Below are positions 17,679-25,209 of a DNA stretch of 64,000 bases, one piece after another. The stretch lies in NCBI GenBank assembly GCA_036677445.1, contig JAVBWI010000023.1:186001-250000 (forward strand), written 5' to 3'. A program made the translations under genes and the position numbers. The DNA is from JAVBWI01 sp036677445 (GTDB lineage Bacteria; Bacillota; Clostridia; Christensenellales; CAG-138). The notes beneath the pieces were generated by a model. That model made no database searches, had not been told where the DNA came from, and saw only the letters and a program-made list of their open reading frames with translations. Position 1 is the stretch's first letter. Each line of letters starts with the position of its first letter.

Positions 17679-17856
17679 ATGCTTGAGGCAGTTTTAAAAA
17701 CGTCTCTGTATGGAGGCAGGCGGCGGTTGCCGTGCTGTTGCTCCGCCTCATCCCCAGTCTCAGGCCGAACGTAAAGTTCCTTCTCTGGGGCTCGTGTTTC
17801 TAGGGCTCGTGTTTCTGCGGCTCGTTTTACCGCCCAGCCTGTTGGCCGATCAGTAA
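17679..17856 (+). pseudogene. BlaR1 (M56) sensor gene remnant, frameshifted and truncated
   Basis: An ATG 3 bp after the BlaI stop opens MLEAVLKTSLYG. The frame then shifts to give AVAVLLLRLIPSLRP and LRPNVKFLLW, and shifts again to GLVFLGLVFLRLVLPPSLL, ending at a TAA. Together these match the first two transmembrane helices of BlaR1/M56 proteins. A 15-bp tandem duplication (17788-17802 and 17803-17817) doubles the GLVFL pentapeptide. Everything past the N-terminal membrane region, including the HExxH protease, is absent. Confidence 0.75.
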
Positions 17857-18102
17857 GGATGATATTTATGGTCGTCAGGGCGGAGGCGGAGGGCGGCCTA
17901 CGGGTCTACAGGATATTACGACGCTTCTCGTTAAAACCTGCGGCGCAAGTCCCCAAACAACGCAAGGTTCCTCATTTTCCGGATTGAAATACTATCAATC
18001 ATCTCAGAAACGGACTCGCTCAGAGGGTGTTGCTGGCTGTATTGGCAATGCCGGTCCGCCCTTATTCGCACATCACATTACACCTGCATAGTATATAACA
18101 AA
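17857..18102. other. No gene recognised
   Basis: This stretch follows the BlaR1 remnant. No frame with a ribosome site or family resemblance was seen. It may be further decayed sequence of the sensor gene. Confidence 0.4.
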
Positions 18103-19140
18103 GTGATTATGACAGGATGCATGCCCATGCTTGAAAACGCCGATCATTCCCGTATGGAGCCCAAAATAGAGTCAGCGCCCGTTCCAGCCCCCCGTTGGCC
18201 GTTCAACTGGGTGGACCGGGAGTTCTGCTTCCTTACAACCTTCATCAGAAACCGGAGCCTGCTTGAAGTCAAGGACGCCATTATCAAAAACCTAAGCACG
18301 CTGGAACGAAAGAACAGGCAAAACTATATCAGTACAATACGCTATTACAATATCTACAAAATGTGGGGCGAGTACTATCCCGAGAACGGTAATTTCGAGC
18401 TTGCAGAAAACCGGGCGCAGGCTTTGTGGGAGCACCGGCAGGATTTCGAGTGGCTATACGGGCGGCTAAATGACTACCGCTCCAGGAAAGTGCTTACAAA
18501 TATTCTTTCTTACTGGTTGTCATCGGAGTTTCCCTATACCAACGATATATTGGATAAATATTTCCATCAATATTTTGATTACGATATTGTATCCTGCAAC
18601 GCGGACGAAGTGTTTGTGGACCTCGGCGCGTTTACAGGCGATACGATGATGGATTATGTGAAAATGTTCGGCGCGCATTGCTACAAGCGGTATTATTGTT
18701 ACGAGATCGTACCCGAGAGCGTGGCCGCTATCAAAAGGAACATTGAGAACTTGGGTCTTAAAAACATCGTGGTACGTGAAAAGGGCGCGAGCGACAGGGA
18801 GGGGCTCCTTTTCATTTCCCGCAACGGGGTGCCGTCGGTAAGCAGGCTTTCTATAAGCGGGGAGACGGCTATCCAGGCAGTCGCGATCGACGAGGATATC
18901 GACGAGCCCGTGACCTTTATCAAGATGGACATTGAGGGAGGGGAAGAGCAAGCCTTGATGGGCTGCCGCAACAAGATTCGCGAAAGTCATCCGAAACTTG
19001 CCCTGAGCGTGTACCACAACCATAAGGATATTTGGAAACTTGCCCGCATTATTGACGAAACAGACCCGACTTATCGCTTTTACCTGCGCTATTATGGCAA
19101 TCCGCTTTTACCGACCGAATACGTGCTCTATGCGATATAG
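18103..19140 (+). CDS. FkbM-family methyltransferase
   Basis: This is a protein of about 345 residues. The C-terminal half is a Class I methyltransferase of the FkbM group: the SAM loop is VFVDLGAFTGDT (about 183-194), YCYEIVPES holds the acidic ribose contact, and FIKMDIEGGEEQAL is the family hallmark (about 277-290). The N-terminal 170 residues are helical and unassigned. FkbM enzymes usually O-methylate glycans or secondary metabolites. The start is uncertain: GTG at 18103, ATG at 18109 or ATG at 18127, none with a strong site. It is monocistronic, flanked by BlaI-type modules and followed by a clear terminator. The substrate is unknown. Confidence 0.8.
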   Translation: MIMTGCMPMLENADHSRMEPKIESAPVPAPRWPFNWVDREFCFLTTFIRNRSLLEVKDAIIKNLSTLERKNRQNYISTIRYYNIYKMWGEYYPENGNFELAENRAQALWEHRQDFEWLYGRLNDYRSRKVLTNILSYWLSSEFPYTNDILDKYFHQYFDYDIVSCNADEVFVDLGAFTGDTMMDYVKMFGAHCYKRYYCYEIVPESVAAIKRNIENLGLKNIVVREKGASDREGLLFISRNGVPSVSRLSISGETAIQAVAIDEDIDEPVTFIKMDIEGGEEQALMGCRNKIRESHPKLALSVYHNHKDIWKLARIIDETDPTYRFYLRYYGNPLLPTEYVLYAI

Positions 19141-19214
19141 CGCCTGATGGCTGCCGCTCTCTGGCCGCATCGTCCAGCCATTAACCGTCCGCCTGAACAA
19201 CGTTTACATATGCA

Positions 19215-19242
19215 GGCTCCTACGGCCAATGCCGTAGGAGCC
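19215..19242. terminator. Strong hairpin between convergent genes
   Basis: A 12-bp perfect stem (GGCTCCTACGGC at 19215-19226, complement at 19231-19242) closes a CAAT tetraloop, followed by TTATATAG. It lies between the convergent FkbM and BlaR1-like genes and may serve both. Confidence 0.65.
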
Positions 19243-19312
19243 TTATATAGCACTTTCAAACGGAAGCATTGGTCCACAATATCCATGCCCGAATGAAGAC
19301 CGTTGTACTTCA

Positions 19313-21484
19313 TTAGGCGCCCGGCCTCCTGGCGCAGACGAAGTGGCTCTTCCAGTAGGAGGCCGTGGCGGAGCGCCGCACCACCTTGCCGTTGCTGGAG
19401 GAGGCGTCCACCATCTCGCCGTTGCCGATATAGATGCCGCCATGCTGTACCGTGCCGTCAGCGCCCGTAAAGAACAGCACGTCGCCCGCCTGTACATCGG
19501 CAAAGTCCACTATCTTCGACCAGCCCTCGTAGGCGGCAATGTCGCAGCAATCGCCTTCCGGCGCCCATTCCCCGGCGCTTGTGAGGCATGCGCGGATGAG
19601 TCCGGAGGGGCTGAAGCTGTCCGGCCCGTCGCCATCCAGGCTGTAGGGCTTGCCCAGCAGCGCCTTGGCGGCTTTGACGATCGTATCCCTGGATGCTTCC
19701 GGATCGTAGCGCTGAACCGCCAGCAGCCCGGCGTCGTATCCGTTTTGAACAAGCCATGCGATCGCTCTGGACTGCTGTATCCGCGTTAAAAGCGCGTAGT
19801 CTTCGCCATGATTAAGCACCCGGCCATGCAGGTCTTCGGGGAACATCTCTTGAATGGAGGGGCTGTACAGCGCGCCGTCCTTGGGGCGCTCGACGTTCAA
19901 TACGGAATATCCCTCCGGCCCTTCGGCCAGGACGATCTTCAACGGTATTGCGCCCGTGCCGCCGACCTGCACAAACATGCCCTCCACAAAATCATAGACC
20001 CCGTAAGATGCAAGCGCATACACCACGACAACATTGTCCTGATTTTGGACTTGAAGGGTGCTGTGCGCTTCCGAAGCGAACACGCCATCCGTGGAGGAAA
20101 CGGCATATGTCTGTATAACCGCTGCGGAAACTGCGCTTTCAATATCCGTGCCGGAGGTTTTTCCGGGCTGGATATAGGACTGTGCCCAGTGTGAATAAAT
20201 CATATCGCGCGTTTGCCCGCCGACAACGCCGTCCGGCAGGAGGCCGTGCTGGCGTTGGAACAGCTCTACGGCATACTTGGTGGCCGCGTCAAAACGCTGC
20301 GTGGGTTCGCCCATATCGAGGTAGCCCAAATCCATCAAACGCATTTGCAGCTTTGCGATTTCCTTACTTTCCGCTGTGTCTTCATACGGGATAGAGGTAG
20401 GCATAGCGGTAACCATAGAGGCAGAGGCAAACTGCGGCTTTGGCACCGGCGTTGCCTGTGCCGCTGTGGGGGAAGGCAAGCCTGCGGCGGCGGCGGCTTC
20501 CGTTTTTTCCGTACAGGCGAACAGGAACAGCGCCGCTGCCAGCAGAAGCGCCAGACCCGTCGCTACGGAGGATACCCCGCAACGCGCGCCTATCCTTTCG
20601 ATGCGGCCCTTCAATTCCCGTTTGCCGCCCGTCATGGCGGTGGATATATTCGCAAAGCTGCGCTGGGACGGATGCTCCCGTATCATGGCGATGAGCGCCA
20701 TGCCGTAGGCTTCCCGCTGCAACTGTGAAAAGCCGCGTATGACCCTCGCGTCGCAGGCAAGCTCGCAATCCCGGCGGCTTTTGCATACGCCCGCCCATAC
20801 CAGCGGATGGAACCAATACGCCGCGTTGCACAGGCTGCGCACCAGCGCCCAGATATGGTCGCCCTGTTTATAATGCGCAAGCTCGTGGGCAAGCGTCATG
20901 GCATAGGTCCCGGGGCTGCTTGTCGCCGCGTCGTTTACCAGTATGCAGGGCCTGAACAGGCCGAACAGGCAGGGAGAGGGAATACAGTTCGTATGGTATA
21001 TCCGCAACCCGCATTCGGACGTTAAGGGCGTGCGGCTGCGCCGGATCTGCCCGTAAGCCCGGAGATTGACCGCAAGTATGTATAGAAGCATCACCGCCGC
21101 GCCCGCGAGCCAAACCCAGAACAGGATGCGGGGCCAATCCGTAAACGGCTGGATAACAGGGGCGGCCTGCCCGGACAATTGCGGTACGGAAGGGCTTAAC
21201 GCGGCGGTTGCCATTGGCAGGGGCGCTGCAGCAGTTTCAATCACGGGCGTTCCGGCGGCGGCCGTATATGCCGGGCTGTCCGGGGGCATCGCGATGTTCA
21301 TAAAGGAAAACGTGCTTTCAATTGAAAAAGGTATGAGCAGCCGCAGGGCCGGCAAAAGCCACAACGCATAGGAAAGCCGCGGAGACAGGCGCTCCTTCAG
21401 AAGCGCCTGCAGCAGCAATATGCCGGATATCAGCAGGCCCGCCTGTACGCTTGCGGTAAGCAGCAGCGTCACGAACGCCTTCAT
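19313..21484 (-). CDS. BlaR1-type M56 sensor fused to peptidoglycan-binding and NlpC/P60 domains
   Basis: This is a 723-residue fusion. Residues 1-325 form an M56 membrane metalloprotease: helices at about 5-27, 38-54, 118-140 and 308-325, zinc motif HELAH at 200-204, and ELACD at 241-245. Residues 370-432 form a PG_binding_1 repeat (LQMRLMDLGYLD, FQRQHGLLPDGVVG). About 600-720 is an NlpC/P60 fold with LLGKPY, AGDVLFF and HGGIYIGNG (His681). The catalytic site normally reads DCSGL; here it is SPSGL, so the nucleophilic Cys is Pro626 and hydrolysis is not expected. BlaR1 normally ends in a beta-lactam-binding domain, which is absent. The protein may sense peptidoglycan instead. It overlaps the blaI-type gene by 4 bp (ATGA). 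Confidence 0.88.
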   Translation of the reverse strand: MKAFVTLLLTASVQAGLLISGILLLQALLKERLSPRLSYALWLLPALRLLIPFSIESTFSFMNIAMPPDSPAYTAAAGTPVIETAAAPLPMATAALSPSVPQLSGQAAPVIQPFTDWPRILFWVWLAGAAVMLLYILAVNLRAYGQIRRSRTPLTSECGLRIYHTNCIPSPCLFGLFRPCILVNDAATSSPGTYAMTLAHELAHYKQGDHIWALVRSLCNAAYWFHPLVWAGVCKSRRDCELACDARVIRGFSQLQREAYGMALIAMIREHPSQRSFANISTAMTGGKRELKGRIERIGARCGVSSVATGLALLLAAALFLFACTEKTEAAAAAGLPSPTAAQATPVPKPQFASASMVTAMPTSIPYEDTAESKEIAKLQMRLMDLGYLDMGEPTQRFDAATKYAVELFQRQHGLLPDGVVGGQTRDMIYSHWAQSYIQPGKTSGTDIESAVSAAVIQTYAVSSTDGVFASEAHSTLQVQNQDNVVVVYALASYGVYDFVEGMFVQVGGTGAIPLKIVLAEGPEGYSVLNVERPKDGALYSPSIQEMFPEDLHGRVLNHGEDYALLTRIQQSRAIAWLVQNGYDAGLLAVQRYDPEASRDTIVKAAKALLGKPYSLDGDGPDSFSPSGLIRACLTSAGEWAPEGDCCDIAAYEGWSKIVDFADVQAGDVLFFTGADGTVQHGGIYIGNGEMVDASSSNGKVVRRSATASYWKSHFVCARRPGA

Positions 21485-21861
21485 TGCTTCTCCCTCCCCT
21501 GCTGCAATATACGGATGAGCTCGGCGGCTTCCTCATCGGTCAGCGAAGCGCAACGCACGGCGTTCTGCATCATCAGGTGCATATCGCCGCGATATACGCG
21601 GGAAAGGAGGGATTCCGTCTCCTCCAGTATGGTTTCATCCCGGTCAAGCAGGGGCCGGTACACCCTGGAGCGGCGCTCCCCTTCGACAGCCACGGCCTGC
21701 TTGAGCTCCATGCGCTTTAGAAAGGAGATCACCGCGTTCGGCGTCCACCCGGTTTCGCTCCGAACGGCGTCCGTCAGTTCGCGCAGCGTGCAGGTCTCTT
21801 TTTCCCATAAAACCTGCATCAACAGCCACTCGGACTCCGTAAGCGTTATCCGTTCCTTCAT
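21481..21861 (-). CDS. BlaI/MecI-family transcriptional repressor
   Basis: This 126-residue winged-helix repressor has ITLTESEWLLMQVLWEK at the N-terminus, a recognition region TPNAVISFLKRMELK, a VYRPLLDRDE wing and a C-terminal dimerisation helix. It is translationally coupled to the M56 fusion downstream, the usual BlaI-BlaR1 arrangement. In known systems the sensor causes cleavage of the repressor; the cleavage site cannot be identified here. Two palindromes upstream (21876-21893 and 21932-21953) are candidate operators, one of them across the likely transcription start, which suggests autoregulation. GGGAGGAG precedes the ATG. Confidence 0.9.
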   Translation of the reverse strand: MKERITLTESEWLLMQVLWEKETCTLRELTDAVRSETGWTPNAVISFLKRMELKQAVAVEGERRSRVYRPLLDRDETILEETESLLSRVYRGDMHLMMQNAVRCASLTDEEAAELIRILQQGREKQ

Positions 21862-21875
21862 ATTGCTCCTCCCTT

Positions 21876-21925
21876 ATTAACAATTCTGTTAATATAAAAC
21901 TACCACCCATCTGTTTTCATGTCAA
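21876..21925 (-). promoter_or_regulatory. Promoter with overlapping palindromic operator for the BlaI/BlaR1-fusion operon
   Basis: On the minus strand, TTGACA (21925-21920) and TAGTTT (21902-21897) are 17 bp apart. The perfect palindrome ATTAACA-4-TGTTAAT (21876-21893) covers the expected transcription start. It is a good candidate for the BlaI site. Confidence 0.6.
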
Positions 21926-21931
21926 CAGGTT

Positions 21932-21953
21932 TTATTAATAAAATAGTTAATAA
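21932..21953. promoter_or_regulatory. Second candidate BlaI-type palindrome
   Basis: TTATTAA (21932-21938) and TTAATAA (21947-21953) form an AT-rich inverted repeat just upstream of the -35 box. It may be a second operator. The AT-richness makes chance occurrence more likely than for the first. Confidence 0.35.
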
Positions 21954-22173
21954 ATTATGAACAAAGGCAACCCACGGAATGAAAAAGGATGCTATTTTAA
22001 CAAGCGTGGCCGTTCTCAGAATTACCGGCCAGTGCAACAAGGACCTGTGGTTTTCCATCGCCTGATTGGATGTGCGAAAATAAGATGCTATTTATTTTCA
22101 ATTTTCTGCTTGGAAATATGCGCCTGACCGTATACAATTACTTATGCTAACTTTTAGAGGATAGGTGGGTATA

Positions 22174-22350
22174 ATGGATTATATGTCAACAACACAAGCT
22201 GCTGACAAATGGAGAATTTCTGAGCGGCGTGTGCAAAAATACTGTGAGGATGGGCGTATAGAAGGAGCTTTCCGTTTTAGCCGCGTATGGGCAATACCAA
22301 AGGATGCGGAAAAGCCAAGAGATCCTCGAAGAAAGATTGCAACCAAATAA
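22174..22350 (+). CDS. Small HTH (excisionase-like) DNA-binding protein
   Basis: This 58-residue protein begins MDYMSTTQAADKW. Its ISERRVQKYCEDGRI and VWAIPKDAEKP are typical of small excisionase/MerR-like HTH_17 proteins that sit next to regulators in Firmicutes. The ATG at 22174 has AGGTGG five bases upstream; a GTG at 22165 or an ATG at 22183 are alternatives. It lies 27 bp before vanR in the same direction. In the Enterococcus faecalis vanG operon a small regulator, vanU, occupies the same place but, as I recall, belongs to a different HTH family. A broken copy of this gene lies upstream of the response regulator at 42.9 kb. Confidence 0.8.
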   Translation: MDYMSTTQAADKWRISERRVQKYCEDGRIEGAFRFSRVWAIPKDAEKPRDPRRKIATK

Positions 22351-22377
22351 AGTGAACCTTAAGGAGGATTGACAGCT

Positions 22378-23073
22378 ATGCGCAATAAAATACTCGTTGT
22401 GGATGATGACCGGGAAATTGCCAATTTGGTTGAGTTATACCTGCAAAACGAAAACTACATGGTATTCAAATATTATACCGCAAAAGAAGCGTTGGAATGT
22501 ATCGATAAAACCCAGCTTGACCTTGCTATATTGGATATTATGCTCCCCGGCGAAAGCGGCCTTGCTATTTGTCAAAAGATACGGGACAAGCACACTTATC
22601 CTGTTATCATGCTGACCGCAAAGGACGCGGAAGTGGACAAGATTACGGGCCTGACCCTTGGCGCGGACGATTATATTACTAAACCTTTCCGTCCCCTGGA
22701 ATTGGTTGCGCGTGTCAAGGCGCAGTTGCGAAGATATAAAAAATATAGCGGGGTGGCGGTACAGAACGAAAATGTCATCATTCATTCAGGCCTTGTCATT
22801 AATATAAACACGCATGAGTGTTTTCTGAACGAAAAGCCGTTATCCCTCACTCCTACCGAGTTTTCAATCTTGCGCATCCTCTGCGAAAATAAGGGAAATG
22901 TGGTTAGCTCCGAACAGCTGTTTCATGAGATATGGGGCGACGAATATTTCAGCAAGAGCAACAACACCATCACCGTGCATATCCGGCATCTGCGCGAAAA
23001 AATGGGCGACACCCTTGATCATCCGAGGTATATTAAAACGGTATGGGGGGTTGGCTATAAAATTGAAGCGTAA
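22378..23073 (+). CDS. vanR: VanR-type response regulator
   Basis: This 231-residue OmpR/PhoB-family regulator has a receiver domain (1-120; acidic pocket VVDDD, phospho-acceptor Asp53 in LAILDIMLPG, Lys in TKPFRP) and a winged-helix DNA-binding domain (about 130-230; LTPTEFSILRILCENKG, HIRHLREKMGD, VWGVGYKIEA). AAGGAGG lies ten bases before the ATG. It is paired with vanS and heads a vanG-type resistance cluster, so it should activate those genes when phosphorylated. Two VanR-like boxes lie ahead of vanW. By memory the sequence is closer to VanA-type VanR than to VanG-type, a point to test. Confidence 0.92.
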   Translation: MRNKILVVDDDREIANLVELYLQNENYMVFKYYTAKEALECIDKTQLDLAILDIMLPGESGLAICQKIRDKHTYPVIMLTAKDAEVDKITGLTLGADDYITKPFRPLELVARVKAQLRRYKKYSGVAVQNENVIIHSGLVININTHECFLNEKPLSLTPTEFSILRILCENKGNVVSSEQLFHEIWGDEYFSKSNNTITVHIRHLREKMGDTLDHPRYIKTVWGVGYKIEA

Positions 23074-24217
23074 AGATAAAAACGATGCCGGGTATGAGAA
23101 ATTCAAACGGAAGATATTTCTGCAATCCGCTTGCATGATGGGGCTCTCCATTTTGATTATAGGCGTAGTCTACCAATTTGTATGGCGTGGGAATGTAGGG
23201 GATTGGCTTGTTTCATTTCTTCAATCCTTTTTTCACATGAGACACGACTATGCGTTGCGTTTGTACCATTTTATTTTTCGTAATAATTCCGAGATCATCT
23301 TCATTGGCGCGGTAGCAATCACATTTATTGTTCTGCTGCGCTTTTCTCTGGGACGGTTTACCCGATATTTCTACTCAATCAATAACGGAATTAACGCGTT
23401 GCTTGAGGACGACGGAAGCAATATTGTACTGATGCCGGAAATGGAGGCAATTGAAAAGAAACTCAATACCGTACGCTTGACTTTGGAGCAGCGTTCCCAC
23501 GCCGCACAGCTTGCCGAACAGCGAAAAAATGATTTGGTTATGTATCTTGCTCATGATATTCGGACGCCTTTAACTTCCGTTATCGGATACTTGAGCCTCC
23601 TTAATGAAACTGCTGATATGCCAACTGAACAGCGCAATCAGCATGTACATATTGCCTTAGAAAAAGCATATAGGCTTGAACACTTGATTGATGAATTTTT
23701 TGAGATTACGCAGCTTAACTCCCAAACAATCACGCTTTCAAAAGCATCCATTGACCTTTACTATATGCTTGTGCAGATAATCGATGAGTTTTATCCCCAG
23801 CTTACCGCCAGCGGAAAACAGGCAACTATCCATGTTTCCGAAAATTTTACGATATACGGCGACCCCGATAAACTGGCGCGTGTTTTTAACAACATATTAA
23901 AAAACGCTGCCGCATACAGCAAGGATAACAGCGTTATTGACATTACGGCGGCAATTTCGGGCGATATGGTGTCCATCGTTTTCAAGAACGCGGGAAGCAT
24001 CCCCAAAGATAAGCTCACTGCCATATTTGAAAAGTTTTACAGGCTGGACGATGCCCGTTCTTCCGATACGGGCGGCGCGGGACTTGGACTGGCGATTGCA
24101 AAAGAAATCATTGTTCAGCATGGCGGGCGGATTTACGCACAAGGCAATGATAGCTACACCACGTTCACGGTAGAGCTTCCGGCCTTGCCAGACTTGGCTG
24201 ATAAAAGGAGTTCCTGA
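23051..24217 (+). CDS. vanS: VanS-type sensor histidine kinase
   Basis: This 388-residue kinase has two transmembrane helices (about 23-42 and 81-99) flanking a short extracellular loop, then an HAMP-like linker, the H-box YLAHDIRTPLTS (His168), and the N, G1 and G2 boxes (NNILKNAAAYS, RSSDTGGAGLGLAIAKE). I chose TTG at 23051, overlapping vanR, because the Tn1546 vanS also begins with TTG-x-ATAAAATTG as I recall. The next in-frame TTG (23063) is the alternative. The stretch around LIDEFFEITQ to LDLYYMLVQ-type motifs and the tail LPALPDL closely match remembered VanA-type VanS. It should sense glycopeptide or wall damage and control VanR phosphorylation. Confidence 0.9.
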   Translation: MAIKLKRKDKNDAGYEKFKRKIFLQSACMMGLSILIIGVVYQFVWRGNVGDWLVSFLQSFFHMRHDYALRLYHFIFRNNSEIIFIGAVAITFIVLLRFSLGRFTRYFYSINNGINALLEDDGSNIVLMPEMEAIEKKLNTVRLTLEQRSHAAQLAEQRKNDLVMYLAHDIRTPLTSVIGYLSLLNETADMPTEQRNQHVHIALEKAYRLEHLIDEFFEITQLNSQTITLSKASIDLYYMLVQIIDEFYPQLTASGKQATIHVSENFTIYGDPDKLARVFNNILKNAAAYSKDNSVIDITAAISGDMVSIVFKNAGSIPKDKLTAIFEKFYRLDDARSSDTGGAGLGLAIAKEIIVQHGGRIYAQGNDSYTTFTVELPALPDLADKRSS

Positions 24218-24232
24218 GAAACGGATATCGCT

Positions 24233-24291
24233 TCTTAGGAAAATCTCATGACGATCTATACTTTTTCTTAGGAAATTAACAATTCAATATT
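24233..24291 (+). promoter_or_regulatory. Candidate VanR-controlled promoter ahead of vanW
   Basis: Two 12-bp boxes, TCTTAGGAAAAT (24233-24244) and TCTTAGGAAATT (24266-24277), start 33 bp (three helical turns) apart in direct orientation. They match the VanR consensus I remember (TCGTANGAAANT) except at base 3. An AT-rich -10-like AATATT lies at 24286-24291. This would be the inducible promoter of vanW-vanG-vanXY-vanT. Confidence 0.6.
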
Positions 24292-24299
24292 AAAAAGCG

Positions 24300-24345
24300 G
24301 CTCGTTCCTATGCGGTAGACTTAAAACCGCAAGAACGAGCTTTTT
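24300..24345 (+). terminator. Terminator-like hairpin in the vanW leader
   Basis: GCTCGTTC (24300-24307) pairs with GAACGAGC (24333-24340). An inner stem GCGGT/ACCGC lies at 24312-24316 and 24326-24330, and five Ts follow. It could end the vanR-vanS transcript. Because it lies downstream of the VanR-like boxes it would also act as an attenuator on the resistance-gene transcript. Confidence 0.55.
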
Positions 24346-24371
24346 ATTTGATTCCGGAGAGGAGTTGGCAG

Positions 24372-25208
24372 GTGCTTACCATGAGCAGAAAAAAACTGAC
24401 GCAGTTATTCCCGTTTTTGCTGCCGGTTAGAGTCATGCAACGGAAGATTTGTTTTTATATCAAAATGCGGTTTGACGGCCGCCGCTACGCAAAAACCGTC
24501 AACGAAAAGCAGTTCCCCTATATGCTGTTTGAAACAAGCTCCGCCCTGTACAACAGCGATACCGGCTTTGACATGATCTATCAGGAAAACAAGGTTTTTA
24601 ACCTGAAGCTCGCGGCAAAAAAACTGAACGGTCTTTTGATAAAGCCGGGTGAAACCTTTTCCTTCTGGCAGGCGGTACGTTACGCGAACAAGCATGTCCC
24701 CTATAAAGACGGCCTTACGGTGATAAATGGAAAACTCACTACCGCGCCGGGCGGCGGCATGTGTCAAATGAGTAATCTGCTGTTTTGGGTGTTTCTGCAC
24801 TCGCCACTTACCATTGTCGAAAGGCATACCCACAAACTCAGGGAGTTCCCCTCATTGCGCAAGGATGAGCCGGAGGGGGTAGACGCGACGGTCAGCGAAG
24901 GATGGCTTGACCTGAAAGTTAAAAACAAAACCGATGTGACACTCCAGCTTGATATTGGGTTTGATGAAGAAAACATTTTGGGGAGTCTTTATGCGGAAAG
25001 AGAAATGGCATGTATGTATAAGATCGAGGGCAAAGACATGTCCTACTTCCGCAAGGACGGCAGTATTTTTGAAAAAATCTCGATTTATCGCCGCCAAATA
25101 ACTCCCGACACGCATGAGATATTATCTGAAAGCCTGCTGTATGAAAACTTATGTGAGATAGGTTATCCGCTTCCAAATGATACGCCGATAGCCGGAGAAG
25201 GAGATTGA
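24372..25208 (+). CDS. vanW: VanW accessory protein
   Basis: This is a 278-residue VanW-family protein, reading from the GTG at 24372, which has AGGAG seven bases upstream; the ATG at 24381 is too far from it. The family core is clear: LLIKPGETFSFWQAV (about 90-105), DGLTVINGKLTTAPGGGMCQMSNLLFW split across 120-145, and the ERHTHKLREFPS segment. VanW occurs in vanB and vanG operons. Its biochemical role is not established, though a link to peptidoglycan or teicoplanin response has been suggested. It is the first gene of the resistance operon, one base before vanG. Confidence 0.9.
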   Translation: MLTMSRKKLTQLFPFLLPVRVMQRKICFYIKMRFDGRRYAKTVNEKQFPYMLFETSSALYNSDTGFDMIYQENKVFNLKLAAKKLNGLLIKPGETFSFWQAVRYANKHVPYKDGLTVINGKLTTAPGGGMCQMSNLLFWVFLHSPLTIVERHTHKLREFPSLRKDEPEGVDATVSEGWLDLKVKNKTDVTLQLDIGFDEENILGSLYAEREMACMYKIEGKDMSYFRKDGSIFEKISIYRRQITPDTHEILSESLLYENLCEIGYPLPNDTPIAGEGD

Positions 25209-25209
25209 T

